From Loripinus fragilis (taxonomy: Eukaryota > Mollusca > Bivalvia > Lucinida > Lucinidae), in the NCBI GenBank assembly GCA_964019695.1, contig OZ026525.1, forward strand, positions 62,652,253 through 62,716,252: a stretch of 64,000 nt of DNA. Reading direction: 5' to 3'. Shown here one piece after another: positions 34,701 through 46,700 of the stretch (position 1 is its first letter; every line of letters starts with the position of its first letter). The position numbers and the translations under genes were made by a program. Below the pieces are notes generated by a model, which worked only from the letters and a program-made list of their open reading frames with translations, did no database searches and had not been told where the DNA came from.

Positions 34701-37700
34701 TATCAGGCTTCTTTCTGAACTAAATTAGATCATAACACATCTTTCCTGTTATCAATTAACATACCAATTATATTAAAAGGTATAATATTTACAAATTAAT
34801 AATATGAGAGAAAGTATTTTACACATTTAACTACAAAGTAAAGGATATTATAGCCTGAATTTAAAACAAAGTAATATTTTTTACCATATCATGTCGCTTT
34901 TTTCAGTGAATAATTTTATGTCATAAAATGACATGACTGCATTTGTAGTAGTACTTTTACATATAAAGAATATGCTTTAGTGATGTCCGTGACAACGTGA
35001 AGTTTTCGTTTTCAATAAAAATGATGTCTTGTTTTAATGTCTGAAATCCTGGTTAAAACAGCTATATGATACACACAATCTTTTCACTCGTGGTCATTAC
35101 ATGTGCAGTTTTTAAAACTCCCTAAAGTTCAATAGATATTTCATATTAAATAATAAAAAACATACTGCTACAATGGACAACATAAACGGCCTTAAACTCT
35201 TTACTTGCTAGTGGCGACTTTTTTGGTATGCTGATAACATTTGCAAACAGTTTGGACCCAGAACAGGGCCTACAGAACGTTAGTTCTGATCTGGATCTAA
35301 ACCGTTTGACATTCTGATCGTGTTCCGGAAACAAAATTTGAAAAAGGTCGGAAAACGTCAGTAAAACATGAAAATATAAAGTGGGAAGCACAGTGGCTCA
35401 GTGGTAGAGTGCTCGACTCGATAATGAGGAGCCACAGGTTCAATGCTCAACGGGCGTCACTATGTTTTGTCCTTGAGCAAGACACATTTATCCTTGCTTA
35501 GTACTGGTTCAACCCAGGAAGACCAGTCTCGACATAACTGAAAAATTGTTGACTGGGGTGTAAAGAATCAAATCAAGCAAAACAAACAAATACCTTAAAG
35601 TGACCATGATATACCCAATCAAATCGCACAAAAGTGCAGAATAGTCTGACGTCTGCCTCTGTGATTGTAGGACCAGTCAGATATCTTCTCTTGGACAAAA
35701 TAAGTTCAACCTAAATTACAAAAACAAAAGGTCTGGGTTTATCAACACTGTAAATGGTTGCCTTGTTGCAGAAGGGAGCTCAATAGCAAATTTGCATATT
35801 AAGGCACAACATTGCCCAATTCAATTGTGTCCACAATATTAACCCTGGTACCCATATAAGCCTAGCGTCCTTTATGTGGGACATCGGCAAATATAACAGT
35901 GCAAACCAGGGGTCACAGGTTCGATTCCCAACTTCTCCCAATCTGTCCGATGAGACTTTAAGCCGTTGCCCCGTCTTCTGAGACGCTTTAAAACCAGAAC
36001 CACTGCCTGTTGAGCCTTCGGAAGTTCCTGGACATAGAACCACCGTAAACATAAACCCACCCGGCCAGTACTGGTACAGCCAAGGAACACGGCCACAAAC
36101 AACGAAATATAACAGTGCAAAACCAAATCAGACGCCACAATATGCGTCAGGTTCTCCACTGTTTGCTTACAGAAGTTTCTTTTAAAATTGAATAAAAATG
36201 AAAAAATACCAGCCAACAACCCTAAAATTGGAAATGGACTCGTTCCATTCTTAATAGTGTGAAATTCCATTCAGCTTAAATGGGTTTAACAAGTCTGTAT
36301 AGAGGATAAGTATACAAATTATGCAATAGAGGCACATGATTAGATTTAATTAACACCTGGATTAAGATGAAACTGATCTTGACTGTAGACCTTTGGTTAG
36401 TCAGGTTTGTTGAAAGCACTGTCCTTACTACTGAAAATTGGTCTGTAAAAATACACACAATATTTGTAACATTGAGGCTTTAGAAATCCACACAAACATC
36501 AAAATAAAATGTGTAGAATATTTGATTACCTTTTTCGAATGACCGTGCAGACAGCCACGGATATAGTATATATGTGCGAGTACCATGCAAAGATTCAGTT
36601 TGCTTCATTAAAACTGTGGCATAATAAATTATGTCAAATCAACCCTGTTTTATAACTTTGTGTATTTGGTGCTATTAAATCGGCAAAATCAAAATAGGCT
36701 GTAGGATTAAGAAATTATATTTTAGTATCCTTTTTGTTCAAAAAATCTAGGAGATGCATGCTATGTATTCGGATGTTTCAACACAAATTGTGAGACGTTG
36801 AATATATTACTTATGTATAGTCACACATTTCAGTTATTGTTTAATAATGCGGTATTTCGTCAGTTGTTGCATTGTTTGCCAAGATAAAAATAATTTTTAA
36901 GGACAGAATACTTACCTTTGACCCCTTAAAATAAAAAAAAATGGAAATACCATGCTTATTGTATCAATCAATCAGAATTAAAGGTTGTAATGTGTACTTG
37001 TATAATGCGTGTACATAATTATACAACATAAACATTGTACATGTATGCATATATATTCATTAAACATAAATAATAAAGTAGAATATGTTTACATGTTACC
37101 TTATCTAAATGTTCAAACAAATCTGTAACTGCTCTATCATAGGCCCCTTGACTTCTTGCGAACCCACATTTGTACACACCAATATTTATGTGTCTGAAAT
37201 AAATATATGTATATGATGGATCAGCGCATTGAGAAAATATTATTTATATGTATCTCTAACGCAGTTGCTCATTCTTTACACGTGCATACACAGGCATTTG
37301 TGCGGCTTAAAGTCATTTTTTATGTGGATCTTCATAAAGATATACTGACCATCTATATATTGCATGCATGTGAGCCAAGACGTCCCTGACAAGAGTGTGC
37401 GTAAGTGCAGTCTCTTCTTAGCCTTTGTTGATCCCACATGCACTATTTTCCGAAATCTGCAGAGCTGGTTAATATCAAATTCAATTTTTCCCATGAATAC
37501 AGTTGTCTTAATGTGTAAAAAACACTCTATGTATCACCTCAATCTTCCGTAATTTTTTAAAATAAGAAGTTTATCGTAGCCTTATAGTCTTTTCACCTTT
37601 TAATGTAAGGTTTTTTGTTTTAACTCTTAGACCGGATGGAACCATCATGATCAATTCTAATGCACCTGCAAATAAAACGCGATGTCTGATTGGATAACGT

Positions 37701-40700
37701 ATAAAGTAGTCACTGGTTTCGTCTGTGAGGGTTCATAATAATTGTGAATTGCCTGTGGGTATTTACAATATTTGTGAATGCTTGGTTTGGGTAGGACGCA
37801 GGTGTTCAGCCAGGTGCGGTGTTGACATCTGTGATTGACATGTTTATGGCTTTATAGGGAATTCTGACACCAGTTTGTTATTGTTTTTCAAATGTCATAT
37901 TTATTAGCCTGTCAATTTTGATGGGATGTTTTAACACCTTTGGTCATGATGACAGATGTTACTTAGTTTAGTAAAATTACATAAGCCCAATAAATAGATT
38001 GTGTCAATTCTGACATTGATTGGCAGGATTGCGCAATACATTTAATCATATGACATTTGGGGAATGGCGCAACTGGTGTGACTATGAGTCACTTTTGTAT
38101 CTTCTGATTGGTTGATATAAATGGAAGCTTACCTATGTAGAGGGCGCTATATAGTAAACTTGAAATATGATTGGTTAGTGATGATGTCATTAGGGGCCCT
38201 GTGGTCAGCTTCTATCACGTGACTTCATGGTATATAAGATGAAACCCAGTGGCAGAGCTTCAGATTTCGGAACTTTGGGTTATAGATAGTTTCTTGAAGT
38301 ATTTAGTTGGACTTAAGAAGATTTAATAAAATTATAAAATTGTGAAAGTTGTTACTGAAATTTTACAAGACTTAGAAATTCTAAAGAGATTTTTAAAACA
38401 CAACGCGAACTTGAAGACTAGAATCAACTACTACCTTACATCTGGGACGTTTTTGGTGCCGTGACCAGGATTTCGAACTTTGTTTTCGTGGACACATTGT
38501 GAAGAACAGAGAAGAACAGGAACAGTTTGTGAACATATTGTGATTGAAGATATAGTTAACTAGTGATTAGTGGATTTTTCTTGACACGGTAGGACTTGTC
38601 ATTTTATTCTTATTTAAGTAACAGTCAGCTAACCACATTTGAAATTATTTTATCATGGAACCTGAGAATGACACAGGTGTTGAAGGTGTGTTTCAATATT
38701 TGGCTAGGGAAATGGCCAATGTCTCATCTGCATTAAACGCACAGGGCGTCTCTCAAATTGTGCAATGTTTTGATGGCAATCCTAAAAATTTTCGTGATTG
38801 GGTTAAACAGATTGAAAAGTATTGTAAATTAACTGGTTTGCCTGAAGCTAGGAAGAGATTGATTGCATATCAATCTAGTAAGGGGGCTGTTAGCGGATTT
38901 ATCAATAGGTACATGGAAGCTTTCCCACAGAGTACATGGGCTGAATTAAAAACAGAATTAGCAAATAAATTTTCTGATGTTACTGATAGCAGATATGCAC
39001 TTAGTCTGCTTAGATCCATTAGGCAAAAACCTGGGGAAAACATTCAATTATATGCTGAACGTATATTGAGTTTGGCTGAAGAAGCATTCGTAGGTCAAGG
39101 TGGGGATGTTGTTGAGCGACAACTGATCGATACGTTTGTGGACGGCTTGGTTGGCAATGATGCATTAAAAATGAAAATTTTGCGTGATAATCCAGATACC
39201 TTGCAGGGGGCAATTGCCACTGCTACAAAAGAACAAAATTTAAGGGCCAGAGCAAATTTATCATCACATTATCATTCTCCTTATAAATCGGACAGAAAAG
39301 AAGAACCTATGGAAATTGATCATTATAGACCTTTAAGGTGTTTCAAATGTAAGAAAACAGGTCATTCATCTAAAACATGTAGGAATGTACACATATTAAA
39401 TGATGCAAAGCGTAAAAACCCAAATATCATATGCTGGGGCTGTGGCCAAGAAGGTCACATACTGCGATTATGTAAACAAGATAGTTATGGACGGACTGAA
39501 AGACCTAGGACAGGTCAAGAATTCAGACGGACACAGCAGGAAAACTAGATAGCTCCTTGCATGTTGAGGCCGATGCAAGGGGTAGAAATAAAAGAATGTC
39601 AGAAAATATTCCAACTTATAAAATAACTTTGGCGGGGAGTCCAAATTCTTGTGTAATTAAAATTGGTAAAACTAAATTTAGGTCTCTTGTTGATACAGGA
39701 GCTGAGGTTTCTTTAATGCATCGTAGGGTTTATGATTCACTGTTAGTAAAACCTAAACTGCAATTTAAGAGGATAAATTTATCTGGTGTAAGTGGTGGTG
39801 CTTTGAAAATAGATGGTTGTATAAATTTGAAGTTTACCATTGGGGGTATTGAAATGCAACATATGTTCTATGTGGTTAAAGACATGAGTAGAAATTTGAT
39901 TTTGGGTACAGACTGGTTACGTCAGCATGGAGTCCGGATATATTATGATTTAGGTTGTATGAGAATTGAGAATAAGAGATATGTTAACCTTGAGGAGGAT
40001 ATCCATGTTTCGTCAGTGGCTAGGATTAAGTATAACACGGTGTTAAAACCACATTCTGCAACTATATGTTATGCAAAGGTCAGACCCAATCCAGATCTTC
40101 CGGTCAGGGTTGATTATCAGATTTCTGCAGTAGAGAAAGGCTTCACTTGTAGAGAACCAGGGTTAGAAGTAGTTGATTCTGTTAGTAGATTAGGAAAAGA
40201 TAGAAGTATCCCTATATTAGTGACCAATAGTACTGGTAAATTTATTAGAATCAGAAGGCATGGGCCTATAGCAAGAGTTGAACAGTTGACAGGTCAGGGG
40301 TTAGCAGAGGTTAACTCTGTAATTAAGGGTCAGAAGTTTGACTCTACGATGGATTTGAAGGATTTACATGTAGCTGATAAGTATAGAGATAACATAGAAC
40401 CCCTTATTTTAAGAAATTCTGATTTATTTGCTAGTAAGGATACTGAACTTGGACATACAGACACTGTCAGAATGAAAATTGATACAGGGAGTGCTGATCC
40501 GATTAAATTAAGACCTTATCGGACACCTCTAAATAACAGGAAAATTATTGATGAAACTATTGATGAGATGCTTGATGCAAAAGTTATTAGAAGATCTAGA
40601 TCACCCTGGAGTTTTCCAGTTGTGATTGTTGATAAAAAGGACGGTTCAAAAAGATTTTGCGTTGATTTTAGGAAGTTGAATCAGGTGACAAAGAAAAATT

Positions 40701-43700
40701 CTTACCCTCTCCCTGTAATTGATGACATTTTGGCTTTGCTGGGGAAGGCAAAATATTTTACTTCCCTTGATTTAAAGAGTGGGCATTGGCAGGTCTTGAT
40801 GAATGAATCAGACAAGGAAAAGACAGCCTTTGCTTGTCATCGGGGTCTTTTCGAGTTCAATGTCATGCCGTTTGGTCTTTCGAATGCTCCTGCAGTTTTT
40901 CAGGAGTTGATGTCGGTGGTTTTGCAAGGTCTTGGTGATTTTGCTATAGCATATCTTGATGATATATTGGTTTTTAGTCCGACTTTGGAGGATCATTTAC
41001 AGCATTTGGATACAATCTTTGATAGGTTGCGGAAGCATGACTTGAAACTAAAGTTGAAGAAATGTAATTTCTTGGAGTCTGAGACAAATTATCTTGGTTT
41101 CATTATTGGCAAAGATGGAATCAAACCTGATCCTAAGAAGGTGGAGGCTATAAGATCTCTCCCTATTCCCACTTGTGTTAGAGAGGTTAGGTCGTTCATT
41201 GGCATGAGTTCCTACTATCGTAGATTCATTCCAAACTTTTCAGAAATAGCTGAACCTATCATTGCTTTAACAAAGAAACATGCACATTACAAATGGTCTG
41301 CAAAGCATGATGAGGCTTTTCAGTATTTGAAGGATAGTCTCTCGGTTGTTCCATTGTTGGCTTACCCAGATACAAACAAACCGTACACATTGTACACAGA
41401 TGCCAGTGGAACATGTATTGGTGCTTGCCTTACACAGTCATGTGATATGGCAGATGATGAAATACCAAATGTATCCAACGAGAAGCCTATTTACTATCTT
41501 TCACATAAGTTGAGTAAGACACAGTGCAAATGGTCTACTGTTGAGAAGGAGGCATATGCTATCCATTTTGCCTTACAGAGATTGGACCATTATTTACATG
41601 GTGCACAGTTTGTCATTAAGACTGACCACAAACCTCTTAAATATCTGCTTGAGTCACCTATGCAGAACAAGAAGATACAGTTATGGGCATTGAGCATGGC
41701 TGGTTACAATTGTACGATTGAGTACATAGCAGGCACAACTAACACCTGTGCTGACCTGCTCTCAAGAAGACCAGATGAGCCAGGTCGCTGTCAAGAAGAA
41801 AACTTGACAGAGGAGTTGGATTTAGATGTGAATGACAATACTTTCCAAGTTGATGTCATTAACTCCAACGAATTTGAACCAAAGAAATTCGCAAGCTGTG
41901 ATGTTCCTTTTGATGATTCTTTGGTTAAACCAGATGATTGCTTGCCCGGACTTGACATGATTAGTGAACAAAATAAGGATGATGAGCTTCTGGAGCTCAA
42001 GACAATACTTGTGCATGGAGAACCTAGTAAAGAGGTACAACGTAGATATCTTGTAGTAGATAATGTAGTGTATTATTTGACTGACCCTGATGGTGATACT
42101 GTTTTGAGGTTGTATGTTCCCAAACATCTTAGAGCTCTTGTTGTTAAGCAGTATCATGATGATAATGGGCATATGGGTGTGCAAAAGACTTTTGATTGTA
42201 TTAGGCAGAAGTATTTTTGGCCAAATTTGTTTAAAGAGTTGTATCAGTATGTTTCTAGTTGTACAGTTTGTCAGGCTAGATCTTTGCAGAAGATAAGACA
42301 GCCTTTGCAGGAAACAGACATACCGCCCTATCCAATGGCAAAACTTTCGCTTGATTTGTCAGGACCCTATTCTAAAACAATGTCTGGCAATAAGTACATC
42401 ATTGCTTTTGTGGATTGGTTCAGTGGCTGGCCTGAGGCTTTTGCAGTTCCTGATAAGACTGCTGATACTGTTGCACATCTGTTGATTGAGGAAATATTTC
42501 CAAGATTTGGATGTCCCTTGCAAATTGTAACTGATAATGGGTCGGAAAATGTAAATAAGGTTGTACAAGAAACAATGAGGTCACTGAATATACACCATGT
42601 TCAAACTAGTGTGTGTCATCCTCAGAGCAATGCAAAGGTGGAAAGATTTCATAGGACACTTCATGATGTTCTTGCAAAGAAACTGACTGAGAATCAGCAG
42701 ACATGGGATTTATTTTTGAATCAGGCTTTGGCTGCTATTCGGTTCAACATCAGTGTTTCTTCCAAGTTTTCACCTTTCTTCTTGCTGTACAACAGAGATG
42801 TTGTTTTGCCGATTGATAATCTAATGAAACCTCGCCGGAAATATCAAGGGGAAGAACTCCATCAGATAGCCCTTCAAGAACAACATAAATCATTTACATT
42901 AGTCAGAAAACATTTGAAGAAAGCTAAGAAAACACAGGCCAAATACGCTGATAGAGGAACAAAGAAGATCGAGTTCCAAGTTAATGATACTGTCTACTAT
43001 AAGAATAATCAGAGAAAAGGCAAGCTTGATTGTAAATGGAAACCCTATTATCGCATCATTGAAAAGACTGGACCAGCATCCTATGTCATCAAGAACCAGC
43101 TAGATGGATCTACCAGTAGAGTCCATGCAGAAATGCTAAGAGCTGCCAATATTGATGAATGGGTTATTCCAACGTCCACTGATGGAAGGCCATTACGCAA
43201 AACAGCGTATGTCATTCCACCTGAAGATTCTTCAGATGAAGAATTCAGTGATACAGACCAAGAGGGTCCATATGAAAAGCTCGCCAAGAAATATCAGAAG
43301 GAAAGAGATGATTCAGACGAAGAAGACAACATTCCATTGATGGAATTAGCAAAGCGTCTGAAAGCTAGGGATGCCATGAAACAGGAAGAAAATGAGGAAT
43401 CAAATAGGGATTCTAGTGTAGATGAATCTAGGGGTAGTGTAGAACGATCAATTGATTTTGACCCTGAGGTAGATTCTGGTTCTGAGACTGAGTCCTATTT
43501 TGATGCTGACGATGCAATGTCCGTAGATGGGGTTGATATATGTACATTAAGTAACCTTGAACTTGGGGACAAAGCATCACCAGAAAATGATAGTAAAAAT
43601 TAAGTTAACAGTGATAAGTAAACAAGAACACCACACAATTGTTTACAGGGATATTTGACATTCTATAAATGTTAAGGCTTCAAGGATAATAAGCAATTTG

Positions 43701-46700
43701 TATATGTGGCTTTAATTTTAAAGTCTTCAAGTTAATTTACTTGCAAATTGTTTAAGTAGGTGGTATTTCCTACCAATTTATGGATTTTATTTTTGTGTGT
43801 ATTTTCAGGTTGTAACCGCAGTTGCAACATGGGTCACACATTCTTAACCATCTTTGCATTAATCGGCTGCACCTCATGTTTAGTGGTACATGAAAATGTA
43901 GTTTTTCATAAAACTAATGAAGTATCTTTAAACCATGCGCGTTGGTTAGTGACATTCATTCATGATTTAAGACCTTTTGAGGTATTTATAAATAAAATAA
44001 GCAAAGACTTAGAATCTTCAAATGAAATAATGCTGACTTTGACAGAGTGGTATAGACAGCATAACTTTACGACATATCATTCTACTTTTAAAAGCTTGAA
44101 TGATGAAATAGGTTTATTGAACGATACATATAAGACAGTTAAAGATAATTTTGTAGACTATCAAACATTACAATCAGATCACGAGAGATCTAAGCGTTCT
44201 TTACTGCCAATTGTAGGTCAGGCAATGAGTCTGTTATTTGGAACAGTCTCTGACTTAGATTTAGAGATGATTCAAAGGTCAGTACATGACCTTGCCACGA
44301 ATCAGGAAAGTATTATTCATAATCTAGAACAAAGTATGACACTATTGAACCTGTCTAGGATTCAGATAGCTGAAAATCGTCGAGCTATTATGGATTTAGT
44401 TGAGTGTGTTATGAACCTTGATGATAAGATTAAAGAATTGGCAACTTATACAACTACACACTTCGTAAGACTAGAACAATTCGTGAACACATATTTTCAA
44501 TTCAAACTAATACTTGAAGAAATAAGACAGTCAACACAAAATGCTTTCATTTATATAGAGAATCTTCGAACTGAGTTGAATATGCTATCTTTGAGTCATT
44601 TATCACCTAGTACAATTTCGCCTAAGAATTTAAGAGCATTACTTTTGGATGTTAAAGACAAATTACCTGTATCTATGCAACTTCCAGCAGATCCTGAAAG
44701 CAATATTTGGTATTTTTATAACACTTTGACATGTACAGCATATTTAGATGGACATAAAATATTAATTGTTCTTACAATACCTTTGTTGGATCGCAAGGAA
44801 ATTTACGAAATTTATAAAATTCATAATTTACCCTTACCTAAAAATCAAAAGTTGACTTCAGAGGCTAAAACTTTAAATGCAGTTGCTAAATATGATATTT
44901 CTGCTGAAGCATTGATGATTAATGAAGACAGGACGAAATATACTTTGTTGTCTGGAAAAGATTATTATGCATGTAACAACAGGTACATGCCATTTTGTAA
45001 TCCAAAAAGTCCAATTTATCAAATTAATTTGAGTAAGTCTTGTGTAATTTCTTTGTTTTTAAAGAATAAGGAGAATGTCCAACGCGATTGTAAAAGTATG
45101 GTTTATTTGAACTCTAGATTGCCCATTGCGGAGTATGTACACTCAGGTGTTTGGATTGTTGCGACTTCAGATGTTATGAAATTTACCATTGTTTGCCAAG
45201 ATCGGTCCGGCATGCAGGGTGAAGTTGTTGTGCATCCACCCCTGGGTGTGATAAGATTAGATATGACTTGTGGGGCTGCAAATGATTATTTGAGTTTACC
45301 CCCCTATTATGAGAAAAAGGTTAGAGGTCATATTTGGGATGCTTGGGGTTCATTGCTTAAATTGAGAAATATAACACACTTTTCTCTTTGGGAAAATTTT
45401 ACATCTAATTTCCCTAATTTGACTACAATTGAGATTTCAAATGACTTAATGAATTTAAGAGAGATTGCCATGCCTGCTTTTATTGATTATGTGCACAATT
45501 ATAGGAAGGTTGATGAGCACGGTGGGTCAGTTTCTAGTTGGTCATTTGTTGTGATGATTTTTGGCACATGTGTCTTCATTTTGATACTGATTTTCATGTA
45601 TAAGAAGTGCTTTCATGAGAAAGTGAAAGTCTATTTTGGTGAGAGGTTGGCTGATTGTTGTGGTAATAAGAATGTTGTGACGAGTTCCTTGTCAGTTGTT
45701 GAGAATGGGTTGGTGTCGTCAGAGCATGACAAGATTGTTAGGCGCAAATCGGGAAGGCAACCTACTTCCGCACCAGACCAGAAGGAAGCGAAGGTGTTAT
45801 TGGCTTCGCTGGAGAATATGAAGAAATAAGTTGTGTTTGAAAGAGAGAGATGGCCATGAATAACATAGAGAAACTTTGACTTAAAGTGTACACAGAACTT
45901 TACTATGAGTCCATGGTAGTGCCATGGTGAGGATATGATGACATGAAGATATGTAAATAGTTATTGATAATGTGTGTAAGTCCAGTCATTTAATATGAAG
46001 TTTGGTGGCTGGTGAAAATATAAATATGCTTACTATGATGTGTACAAAAATATGCACTGTAAAGACTGATAAGAAGGACGTATATGACTTTGAGATGTAT
46101 AAGAAGGAATACAGTAAGGGACCTTTTCACCTCAAGTATCATCGGGTCTATATGAAACATAATGACCTTTAAAATCCAACCAGTTTCCAAAGTGATGACA
46201 GATAACAGGTCAAATCAAGATTTTGTTGACAGCTTTGAAATGGTGACCTTTAAATGTCAAACAATTAATGACATTTATACATAGTGAACTTTTGTAAACA
46301 ACAGCTAATAAATTTTGGATTTTATACATTACTTACCAGTCAATTATTCCAAACAAGAAAAATAACATTATACAGTTATGGATAAGCTATACAACATTCA
46401 GCAACTAAAAAAGTGTTTTGGACAGCAGACAAAATTCTATATACTGGATATCAGCAAAGCAATTAAACTTTTGGACGAAATTGAACAGAGTTTAGACGAC
46501 ACCATAATTTGGAAATTGCAAGCAGAAAACAATATTTGGTTGAAATATACTCCTATGGAGGAACCAACTGAATGTAACAGACAGGGGGATAACAACTTTG
46601 TATTTTACCATGGAACTGGGGAGCAGGATGATCCAATACAGATAGACTAGCTGCGGAGGAGTGAAGATGAACCTTATTGTATATTGACTGTATTACTTGA

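Noticed and set aside
35872..36270. 132-codon minus ORF
   Set aside because: It overlaps a tRNA-like repeat and has no family features; it is intronic to GS-HQR.
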